Positions 34,018-40,445 of a stretch of DNA of 51,825 bases are shown here, one piece after another. Numbering within the stretch: position 1 is the stretch's first letter; each line of letters opens with the position of its first letter. Origin of the DNA: Phycisphaerales bacterium (lineage in GTDB: Bacteria > Planctomycetota > Phycisphaerae > Phycisphaerales > SM1A02); contig JASMKH010000018.1 of NCBI GenBank assembly GCA_030749435.1, positions 1 to 51,825 of the forward strand. Direction: 5' to 3'. The notes beneath the pieces are model-generated. The model saw nothing but the letters and a program-made list of their open reading frames with translations, did no database searches and was not told where the DNA came from. A program made the position numbers and the translations under genes.

Positions 34018-34317
34018 CGGGAAGGAGTCGGTCCGCCCTGTCGGGGAACCGAAAAATCCACCGCAGGCCTCATGGGCCCGCGGGCAGGCAGGGCACGCGG
34101 CTGTCCGTGCCGCGTGGTGCGTGCCGCTGCCTTGAGCGAGCCATCCTTGGCTCGCCGGTACACCGGGAGTCGTCCGATCCGCCGGGTTCCGGTCGGCGGA
34201 TCGGACGCCTCCGTCAGGATGGCCGTCCGTGGCCTGCCCTGTGGCGAGAAGCGTCCGTGCAGCGCTCGCCTATGCACCATCCAAGCCACCCGTCAGCCCG
34301 ACGCTGGCGAGCTTGGA
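33978..34317 (-). ncRNA. Candidate CsrA-sequestering RNA (CsrB-like), downstream of mraZ
   Basis: This gap of about 340 bases on the minus strand carries a chain of perfect hairpins. The first stem, TCCAAGC/GCTTGGA (34317-34311 with 34286-34280), begins directly after the mraZ stop. Four later hairpins show GGA in the loop. GGCC/GGCC with loop ACGGAC is at 34234-34221. A 13-bp stem with loop ACCGGAACC is at 34206-34172. GCGAGCC/GGCTCGC with loop AAGGAT is at 34155-34136. CACGCGGC/GCCGCGTG with loop ACGGACA is at 34116-34094. A further ACGGA lies at the edge of the loop of GGCGAG/CTCGCC (34270-34243). The CsrA consensus is a hairpin loop with ARGGAU. The RNA would end in a strong terminator. 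It may be transcribed on its own or cut from the mraZ message; no promoter is obvious. A 127-codon frame here is Arg-rich, runs through the terminator and looks spurious. Confidence 0.5.
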
Positions 34318-34839
34318 TCATCGATCCTCCTTCTGAGCGGGCCCTCCACGCTGCAGCGCGCGGCGTGCCCTCATCATGATTTCGGACTGTTTGGCCAACT
34401 TCTCGTCCCGCTGACGAGCCCAACGCTCGGGGTCGCGGAGTTCGAGATGGTCCTTGACACCCAGCAGCACGACCGACGAACCAAGCGCGGCCTGCCGCAG
34501 CAGACGTTCGGGCAATCGGATTCGTCCCGACTTGTCGAGTTCCACCCGTGAAGCCTGTGAGTACAGCAGCTCCTCGAACTCCAGCAGGTCCTCGTCCGGC
34601 AGCAGCGAGGCTTCTGAGGCCTCCGCCATCTGCTCGAACAGCCGCTCGGGCCAAAGCCACAGCGTCTCCGCGGTTCCCGGCGCCACGTAGAAGCCTGGCC
34701 CGTGATCGGCAGCATCGAGTCCGGCGCGAATCTCGGCTGGAATCGCCAGCCGGGACTTCGCGTCGATGGTGTGCTCGTACTCGCCTGTAAACAGCACGTG
34801 GGTGTCCTCGGGTTGAATCGTGCATGCCGACGCAGCCAT
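34318..34839 (-). CDS. mraZ: Transcriptional regulator MraZ
   Basis: The 173-residue protein has two MraZ/AbrB-like repeats. The first is FTGEYEHTIDAKSRLAIPAEIR and the second ASRVELDKSGRIRLPERLLRQA, each centred on the DxxxR DNA-binding loop. MraZ binds GTGGG direct repeats before its own gene and usually controls the division and cell wall (dcw) cluster. Here no rsmH, ftsL or mur gene follows; instead the message runs into a structured noncoding stretch and a terminator. I chose ATG 34839; a TTG at 34854 would add five residues. A 15-20-residue N-terminal extension before the usual start is unusual. Confidence 0.9.
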   Translation of the reverse strand: MAASACTIQPEDTHVLFTGEYEHTIDAKSRLAIPAEIRAGLDAADHGPGFYVAPGTAETLWLWPERLFEQMAEASEASLLPDEDLLEFEELLYSQASRVELDKSGRIRLPERLLRQAALGSSVVLLGVKDHLELRDPERWARQRDEKLAKQSEIMMRARRALQRGGPAQKEDR

Positions 34840-34891
34840 TCGTGTTCGTTTCAAGCATCGGCGGCCTCATCCCTATCGGGTGGGAAACTAC

Positions 34892-34906
34892 CCCACCCTG
34901 CCCCAC
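34892..34906 (-). promoter_or_regulatory. Candidate MraZ operator upstream of mraZ
   Basis: On the minus strand GTGGG occurs twice (34906-34902 and 34896-34892) with exactly five bases between, the 10-bp spacing of known MraZ boxes. The expected third repeat is degenerate (TTCCC). The site lies about 55 bases before the mraZ ATG and overlaps a weak promoter-like pair (TTGTAG, 17 bases, TAGTTT). The rest of the 34840-35127 gap holds an AT-richer stretch but no gene that I can see. Confidence 0.5.
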
Positions 34907-35127
34907 ACTACAACACTCTGTGCCATTTTTCCTACAAATGGCCTCCCAAGGCGCGAGAACAGCCCAACTGAACCCGAACAAAACCCTACCGCGCCGGATG
35001 CGGCGATCCCCCTCCTTCAGCCGGATTTCTGTCGACCGCCCTCGGAATCGGCGCACACTGAGGAACCCGGCCTACAACGGCGCGGACTCGGGACCGCCCC
35101 GGGTCAGGTTATCTCGGAGTCGCCACC

Positions 35128-35616
35128 ATGGACGGTCACGCGGTTGACCCAGCCATCACAGCCTCACTTCCCCAGCACCCGTTTCTCTTGACCGCGCGGG
35201 TCGACGACCTGCGCACGGGGCTTGTGACCGCATGGGCGCAGCAGTGCAGCGAATCTCCGATGCTTGTCACCGTGGCGGTCCCCCGTGGCACCGAGATAGA
35301 GCCCTTGATTCGCGACGGGCGGACCTTTGCGCTCACTGCGTTGGACCCCGACGATCGGCTCATCCCACGTCGCTTCAATCCGCCACCGCCGCGGGCCGAA
35401 GACCCGTTCGTTGGAATGCGGCTCCTGACCGCCGCCACTGGCTGCCCGATTCTCAGACGCGGGCGATTCTGGCTGGATTGCGAACTCGTGGGCCACCTCG
35501 CGCCCGACTGTTCCCATCGCATCTACATCGGCCAGGTCGTAGCCTCGGGAGTGTGCTCCATGTCAAGCGACCCGTCCGAGACTCCTGCCGTCACGCACGC
35601 TGCCTCCGCCAACTGA
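35128..35616 (+). CDS. Flavin-reductase-like FMN-binding protein
   Basis: The 162-residue protein looks like a flavin reductase-like split-barrel domain. The segments LVTAWAQQCSESPMLVTVAVPRGTEIEPLIRDGRTFALTALD and FDLVG-type LDCELVGHLAPDCSHRIYIGQVV match the order of the family (substrate loop, then the GDHxI-like HRIYIGQV strand). Such proteins bind FMN and reduce flavin or act in oxygenase systems. A GGAG ribosome site precedes the ATG. It is probably monocistronic or followed by the amidohydrolase 31 bases downstream, which has its own -10-like box. Confidence 0.8.
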   Translation: MDGHAVDPAITASLPQHPFLLTARVDDLRTGLVTAWAQQCSESPMLVTVAVPRGTEIEPLIRDGRTFALTALDPDDRLIPRRFNPPPPRAEDPFVGMRLLTAATGCPILRRGRFWLDCELVGHLAPDCSHRIYIGQVVASGVCSMSSDPSETPAVTHAASAN

Positions 35617-35633
35617 TCTGGCCCCCGACACCG

Positions 35634-35639
35634 TACGAT
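35634..35639 (+). promoter_or_regulatory. Candidate -10 box for the leaderless amidohydrolase gene
   Basis: TACGAT lies 8 bases before ATG 35648 and no ribosome binding site intervenes. Confidence 0.4.
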
Positions 35640-35647
35640 CACCGGCC

Positions 35648-36826
35648 ATGTCACAGACTTCGCGATGTGCCGGGGACTGCCCGCCATTCAACCGGCTCGG
35701 ATTGAACTACGACTCGGAAGCGGCGCGGCTCGGCCCCCCGCCGATCGGGATCATCGATGCCCACGTCCATCTGCGAGGCGCGGCCGCGGTGGCAATCTAC
35801 GGCGGCGTGGCGGAACGATTCGGCATCTCGCAGTCCTGGTCCATGACCCCGCTCGCAGAGGTGCCGGCGGTGCGAGAGGTACTTGGTGATCGCGTCCGCT
35901 TCATTGCCCAGCCCGACTTCTCCAATCCAGATCGACTTCACACCATGGGTGATGGGTTTCTGGAGCAGATCGATGCCTTCCATGCGCTGGGCGCCTCGAT
36001 CGTCAAGTTCTGGGCGGCGCCGCGAGCACGCGATCTCGCCGACGAGGCAGGACAAGCGGACCTCATGAATCTTGACGGACCACATCGCCAGATGCAGATG
36101 CAGCGAGCGTGCGATCTCGGCATGGCCATCATGACGCACGTGGGCGATCCCGACACGTGGTTTGAGACGACCTACGCCAACACGATGCGGTACGGATCCA
36201 AGCGTGACCAGTATGCGCCACTGGAACGGATGCTGGATCGGTTTCCGGTTCCGTGGATCGCAGCCCATCTTGGAGGCTGGCCCGAGAATCTGTCCTGGCT
36301 TGATGGGCTGCTCACTCGGCATCCCAATCTGTACCTCGACACAAGCGCTACCAAGTGGATGGTTCGAACACTCTCCGCGCACGCTCGGCCCGCGTTCGCA
36401 GCGTTTGTCGAGCGATGGCCCGGGCGAATCCTTTTCGGGTCGGACATCGTGGTTCAGGACGCCCACCTCGCAGCCAGCGGCGACGACACCGCGCGGTCTT
36501 CTCAGGCATCGACGCCGGTAGAAGCGCGAGACCTCTACGCCAGCCGGTACTGGGCACTTCGAACGCTGTTCGAAACCGATTACAACGGCCCTTCACCCAT
36601 CGCGGACCCGGATCTGCATCTGATCGACCCGAAGACATGGGGCGAATCAGATGCGCCGACGCTGCGTGGGCAGTGCCTCTCGGCGCCTTTGCTCAGGATG
36701 CTCTACCGAAGTGCTGCTGAAGGCTTCTTGTCGCAACTCGGGGCGAGTTTGAAGCAAGAAGCGAGCGAAGTGCAGGTCTTGCAGCCATTGCCCCCCCAGT
36801 TGGAGGATGCGAAAGGCTGTCATTGA
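35648..36826 (+). CDS. Amidohydrolase 2 family metal-dependent hydrolase
   Basis: The 392-residue protein is a TIM-barrel amidohydrolase (PF04909-like). Metal and catalytic motifs are IIDAHVHLRG near the N-terminus, a lysine in IVKFWAAP, MAIMTHVGD, IAAHLGGWPENL, LYLDTSATKWM and ILFGSDIVVQD with the catalytic Asp. Family members hydrolyse or decarboxylate small ring or carboxylate compounds. The substrate is not evident. An insertion after the GSD motif (about 275-360) with YWALRTLFETDYNG is longer than usual. It converges on the downstream lipoprotein gene with a 7-base overlap. Confidence 0.87.
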   Translation: MSQTSRCAGDCPPFNRLGLNYDSEAARLGPPPIGIIDAHVHLRGAAAVAIYGGVAERFGISQSWSMTPLAEVPAVREVLGDRVRFIAQPDFSNPDRLHTMGDGFLEQIDAFHALGASIVKFWAAPRARDLADEAGQADLMNLDGPHRQMQMQRACDLGMAIMTHVGDPDTWFETTYANTMRYGSKRDQYAPLERMLDRFPVPWIAAHLGGWPENLSWLDGLLTRHPNLYLDTSATKWMVRTLSAHARPAFAAFVERWPGRILFGSDIVVQDAHLAASGDDTARSSQASTPVEARDLYASRYWALRTLFETDYNGPSPIADPDLHLIDPKTWGESDAPTLRGQCLSAPLLRMLYRSAAEGFLSQLGASLKQEASEVQVLQPLPPQLEDAKGCH

Positions 36827-37488
36827 ACCAGCAGACGGTTTCCGTGCTGGCTGTACTTGGTGTCTATGAACAGACGTGCAATCTCGTCGCCGCTCTTGAC
36901 GGCGAGGGCCCGTGACACTGCGCCGCGGCCCTCGTTGGACAGGGCCATCGCCTCATCGCGGGTGAGCGCCACTTGGATGGGCCATCCCGTCGAACCGCCA
37001 GCATCTTCATCGGGCCAGACTCTCGACCTGGTTTCCACATCGATCACCTTGATTCGAAATGCCGCCGTCGGATCGGCGGTGCCGGCAATGTGCGGCACAC
37101 TGAACCGCACCGGAGTGACGTAGATGACCTGCCCGGCACCGACACCTGCACCGATCTCGTGAATGGCGGCCTGCTTGCCCGGCTCATCAAGCTTCCGGGC
37201 AAGACGCATCGCGTCAAGCGGCGAAATCATGTCCTGCCTGTCGAGACTCTCCATGAGCACGACGGTGGCCTCTTCGGCGATGTCGCGACGAATCCGCACG
37301 GGTGTCACAACACTCATGGAGTCGTCAAAAAGGATGACCGTCGACGTGGGGGCCAGATCGTACTGTGCTTCCACCACCGGATCCGGTCGGGTCAGCGCGT
37401 CAACGGCGCTGGCAATGTTGCACCCACCTGCCAGCATCGCACCGATCGTGGCTCCGAGCGCCACGACGCTCACGCTTCGACGAGTCAT
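36820..37488 (-). CDS. Lipoprotein, second of a tandem pair
   Basis: The 222-residue product has a signal peptide ending in the lipobox AGGC. The mature part opens with a β-strand/helix pattern (TVILFDDSMSVVTPVRIRRDIAEEATVVLMESL), followed by GAGVGAGQVIYVTPVRFSV and FRIKVIDVETRSRVWP. This layout recalls envelope lipoproteins of the DUF799/LpoB-like type, but I cannot name the family firmly. It starts within the stop codon of the upstream lipoprotein gene (TGATG), so the two are coupled. Confidence 0.65.
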   Translation of the reverse strand: MTRRSVSVVALGATIGAMLAGGCNIASAVDALTRPDPVVEAQYDLAPTSTVILFDDSMSVVTPVRIRRDIAEEATVVLMESLDRQDMISPLDAMRLARKLDEPGKQAAIHEIGAGVGAGQVIYVTPVRFSVPHIAGTADPTAAFRIKVIDVETRSRVWPDEDAGGSTGWPIQVALTRDEAMALSNEGRGAVSRALAVKSGDEIARLFIDTKYSQHGNRLLVQ

Positions 37489-38222
37489 CAGACGTCAAGC
37501 TCCGGGTCGAGCGCGGGGTTGTACTTATCCGGGTGCTTTGGTTCCAAGTGCGTGTAGAAGAGCCACGACGATCGTTTGACAAACTCTGCCAGAAGGCCCG
37601 TCTGCACTTCCCACTCCGAGGCGGAGTCGCGATCAAGCCCTTCGATGTCCGGGAACCTGGCAGCGACCTCCCATGCATCCGCGAACGCATCGGGGTCATA
37701 CCCGTCGCGTTCGATGACGCCGACCGAGGCACGGCAGATGCCCTCCCAGAGCCAGCGGTTGCCACGGGGATGGAGCCGAAACTCCTGAATGTCGACCAGA
37801 ACCACGCGATCAACGTTCAGTTCATCGGCGATCTCGCTGAAGGCCAACGCGTTCCACTGCGGTGTGGTGAATTGCCAGTCGCGAACCTGCAGCGGATGCA
37901 GGAGTGAGATGCCAGGTACATGCTCGGCAAGCCGCGCCATCAATCCGCCCGCAATCTGATCGATCAGATCTGGCTTGAGGTACTGCAGATCGAGCGGCGC
38001 CTCTACAACAACTGCCACGGTCTGGTGGTCGAGTCCGTCGTAGCGAGGAAGCACTTCCTTCAGCTTCTGGTAATCGAAGTTCTGGGCCGCGCCCGCGGCG
38101 CCGATGACTCCCGCCTGGCTCGCGCCCAGTGCGGCGCTCAGCGCGCTCATGATGCCTCCCGCGCACCCTGCTTGCAGCACGGTGGCGGCCAGAAGCAGCA
38201 TGCTTCTGCCATACGCTGTCAT
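37488..38222 (-). CDS. Lipoprotein, first of a tandem pair
   Basis: The 244-residue protein has a signal peptide ending LQAGC. The mature region contains TVAVVVEAPLDLQYLKPDLIDQIAGGLMARLAEH, then FSEIADELNVDRVVLVDIQEFRLH, a layout parallel to the downstream lipoprotein. It may be a diverged paralogue. No catalytic motif is visible. It overlaps the DUF2752 gene by 4 bases and the next lipoprotein by 1 base, so the three form one operon, probably acting in the envelope. Confidence 0.65.
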   Translation of the reverse strand: MTAYGRSMLLLAATVLQAGCAGGIMSALSAALGASQAGVIGAAGAAQNFDYQKLKEVLPRYDGLDHQTVAVVVEAPLDLQYLKPDLIDQIAGGLMARLAEHVPGISLLHPLQVRDWQFTTPQWNALAFSEIADELNVDRVVLVDIQEFRLHPRGNRWLWEGICRASVGVIERDGYDPDAFADAWEVAARFPDIEGLDRDSASEWEVQTGLLAEFVKRSSWLFYTHLEPKHPDKYNPALDPELDV

Positions 38223-38665
38223 AAGAGGCCTCCAGCCTGCGCGATCTTGAACCCCCAACTGGCGATCAGCGTGACAATGCCAACCCACAGCACCTTGTAC
38301 CCGAACAGTGGCCCGGCAAGCCGCTGCAACGGGGCCCCGGTCAACGTGGCATACGCTGCCGCAACCGCGAGCATCGCTGTGGCGAGGCAGACGAGCATTC
38401 CCGCAGGCTGCGCGGTCATGGCTGCCAGAAAGTCGCCTCGAACGGTATGGGCAAATGCCGTCGTCATGCCGCAGCTTGGGCATGGGAGGTCCATGCTGGC
38501 CTGCCAACCGCAGGCCGGAAGGCCAAGTGCCGTATGCGTGCCGATCCCGTCCGGCGACGGCGTGAGCTCAGCGGCCACGACGAGCGGCGTCGCAGCGGCG
38601 ATGGCTGTCGCTGCCGCAACCGCGCGGCCAGCCGGGGAGAGGGTCTGTGCCGATTCGTTCGCCAT
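38219..38665 (-). CDS. DUF2752 membrane protein
   Basis: The 148-residue protein has three hydrophobic helices and the signature CPSCGMTTAFAHTVRGDF, the Cys-Pro-x-Cys-Gly-x-T motif of DUF2752 membrane proteins of unknown function. The proteins are often found in bacteria with few other clues. ATG 38665 lies 6 bases after TACGGT, suggesting a leaderless message. It heads a three-gene operon with two lipoproteins. Confidence 0.85.
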   Translation of the reverse strand: MANESAQTLSPAGRAVAAATAIAAATPLVVAAELTPSPDGIGTHTALGLPACGWQASMDLPCPSCGMTTAFAHTVRGDFLAAMTAQPAGMLVCLATAMLAVAAAYATLTGAPLQRLAGPLFGYKVLWVGIVTLIASWGFKIAQAGGLL

Positions 38666-38671
38666 TCGAGA

Positions 38672-38677
38672 ACCGTA
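38672..38677 (-). promoter_or_regulatory. Candidate -10 box for the DUF2752-lipoprotein operon
   Basis: On the minus strand TACGGT is followed by 6 bases and ATG 38665, with no ribosome binding site. Confidence 0.38.
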
Positions 38678-38831
38678 CCCGAGCCGCCCTGCCGGAGCAA
38701 CGGATGGAGCCACGGGGGCTCGCAGCGTGGAGGGTGGTGGGCCTCCCAGCGGTTGTGGACCGCCATTGGGTCCGCTGCCATGTCATGCCCGTCTCGGGGA
38801 CGCCGGCCTGTGGCCGCATGAGGTCGAGTCA

Positions 38832-40445
38832 TCAGACCTCGGGATCCGGCACCGGGTAGCAGGCATCACCCTGCACCAGATGGACCTGCCAGGCACCCCC
38901 GGCCAACCCGGCGGCGCGGTGGATGTTGTCCACCATCAGATCACGCGTGACGGGCTTGGATGCATCAATCAGGGGCGACGCTGCTGCCAGCAGGCTCAAA
39001 TGAGCGGTCGCCCAGCGGTGGGCGGCTTCCAGAGTCGCGGCAGCCGATTCACTGGCGATCAGGTGGAGGCCGCCTGCCTCGTCCGTCGCCAGCGACACCC
39101 CCCGCGGCACAGGGGCGTCCACCCTCAGCAGATGAAGCGTGGGCGGAATCGGAGTGTCCGAGGGCCCCGCTGCGGCAGAATCGGGCATCGTGGGGGCGGG
39201 CGGGGCTGCGGCACCGATTGAATGATGGATGTCCACCAAGTCCGCAGCCCGAGCTGGCTGCGATCGGCGGGGCTCCTCTCCGGGCAGGCCAGAACGGTGG
39301 GTGTCCACACCTGCCCCAGCAGCAGTTTCAGCGGCCGCGTGTTGATGGGTGTCCACACTTGCCCCAGCAGCAGCTTCAGCGGCCGCGTGTTGATGGGTGT
39401 CCACACTTGCCCCAGCAGCAGCTTCAGCGGCCGCATGTTGATGGGTGTCCAGACCTGCCCCAGCAGCCTGTTGGTGGGTGTCCACACCTGAGGCGGCAGC
39501 CTGTTGATGGGTGTCCAGACCTGCCCCAGCAGCCTGTTGGTGGGTGTCCACACCTGAGGCGCCAGCAGCCTGTTGGTGGGTGTCCACACCTGAGGCGGCA
39601 GCCTGTTGGTGGGTGTCCACACCTGGGGCGTGTTGGTGGGTGTCCGGCATTGCCTGTTGGTGGGTGTCCGGCATTGTCGGCGCGTGTTGGAGGGCGGCTT
39701 GGCTGGGATCGGCGATTGCCGCCAATGCTGGTCGATCGGGCGTGGCGGTCGCCAGTTTCCTGACCGGATCCGTCAAGCCCCTCGCCCGGATCGAGTCGAT
39801 CAGCACCCCCAGCCGCGATCCGGCGGCTGGCACCGTGACCCTCGCATGGGTCCCCGCCACGTCCAACTGCGGCAGTACCCCAACCAAGGTCGCCCGGACG
39901 CCGAGGTTCGTCTCGATCGTCTCGGCAAGCCGGCCCCAGACCTCCTCAGCCACGCGTTGCGGCGAGCCCGCAATGACGATGCCCAGTCTGAGGTCCGCCT
40001 TGCCCACCTCGGTAACGATCTGCTTCGCCGCCCGGTACGCCCCAACCACAGCCGCCTGGTCGGCCCCCGTCAGCAGCACCACCTCATCAGCCAACTGGCA
40101 CACGCCCGCCCACGGCGACGGGCCGTTGGCAGCCACCAACCAAGTGTGGCCTGCAGACGGGGCCGCAATCACGTGCTCCAGCGTCGTCACCTTGCCCTCG
40201 GCCCCGCCCGGCTCCATGTGCGTCGCATGGATCTGCCGGTCATCCAACTCCAGAAGCGTCGCCGGCGCTTCGCCCGCTGCCAGACCTGCGGCCGCGAGCC
40301 GCCACAGCACGCCTCGCACCGGAAGGTGCGCTTCGACCAGCAACACCACGCGATCTGACTGGGCCGAGTCGGCCTGAGTCCCGTCGGGAACCTCACCCAG
40401 GAGGATGTCCGCCAGTGCCTCGATCTCCCGGCGGCTCCGCGTCAT
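38832..40445 (-). CDS. ParA/MinD-like protein without P-loop, with His-rich tandem repeats
   Basis: The 537-residue protein begins with a region (about 28-225) that follows the MinD/FlhG pattern: RVVLLVEAHLPVRGVLW, QLADEVVLLTGADQAAVVGAYRAAKQI, LRLGIVIAGSP and GVRATLVGVLPQLD. The Walker A lysine motif is absent, so it is unlikely to hydrolyse ATP. Residues 257-385 hold 11 copies of a DTH unit (mostly VDTHQQAA or VDTHQHAAAEAAAGAS), followed by a Pro/Ala linker. A C-terminal domain (about 430-537) is unassigned. The gene overlaps the ParA-fusion gene by 4 bases (ATGA). Histidine clusters suggest metal binding or pH-sensitive self-association, which is inference. Confidence 0.75.
   Translation of the reverse strand: MTRSRREIEALADILLGEVPDGTQADSAQSDRVVLLVEAHLPVRGVLWRLAAAGLAAGEAPATLLELDDRQIHATHMEPGGAEGKVTTLEHVIAAPSAGHTWLVAANGPSPWAGVCQLADEVVLLTGADQAAVVGAYRAAKQIVTEVGKADLRLGIVIAGSPQRVAEEVWGRLAETIETNLGVRATLVGVLPQLDVAGTHARVTVPAAGSRLGVLIDSIRARGLTDPVRKLATATPDRPALAAIADPSQAALQHAPTMPDTHQQAMPDTHQHAPGVDTHQQAAASGVDTHQQAAGASGVDTHQQAAGAGLDTHQQAAASGVDTHQQAAGAGLDTHQHAAAEAAAGASVDTHQHAAAEAAAGASVDTHQHAAAETAAGAGVDTHRSGLPGEEPRRSQPARAADLVDIHHSIGAAAPPAPTMPDSAAAGPSDTPIPPTLHLLRVDAPVPRGVSLATDEAGGLHLIASESAAATLEAAHRWATAHLSLLAAASPLIDASKPVTRDLMVDNIHRAAGLAGGAWQVHLVQGDACYPVPDPEV
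39291..39677 (-). repeat. In-frame tandem repeat array coding DTHQ(Q/H)A units
   Basis: The array encodes 11 DTH units in the pseudo-ParA gene. Three upstream-coded units near 39300-39450 repeat a 48-base segment almost exactly, while the remaining units are 24-36 bases. Copies share GGTGTCCA on the plus strand. Near-identity of the 48-base copies suggests recent expansion. All unit lengths are multiples of three, so the reading frame is kept. Confidence 0.85.

Noticed and set aside
33906-34289. A 127-codon minus-strand frame covering the mraZ-csrA gap
   Set aside because: It is Arg/Pro-rich with no domain and no ribosome site, and it reads through the strong terminator; the hairpin structure explains the stretch better.
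33978-34317. RNase P RNA or tmRNA as the identity of the structured mraZ-csrA RNA
   Set aside because: The conserved RNase P core sequences and the tRNA-like ends of tmRNA are not seen.
39222-40377. Regularly repeated DNA at 39.3-39.7 kb as a possible CRISPR array
   Set aside because: The units are adjacent, multiples of three and in frame with a protein; there are no unique spacers and no cas genes.
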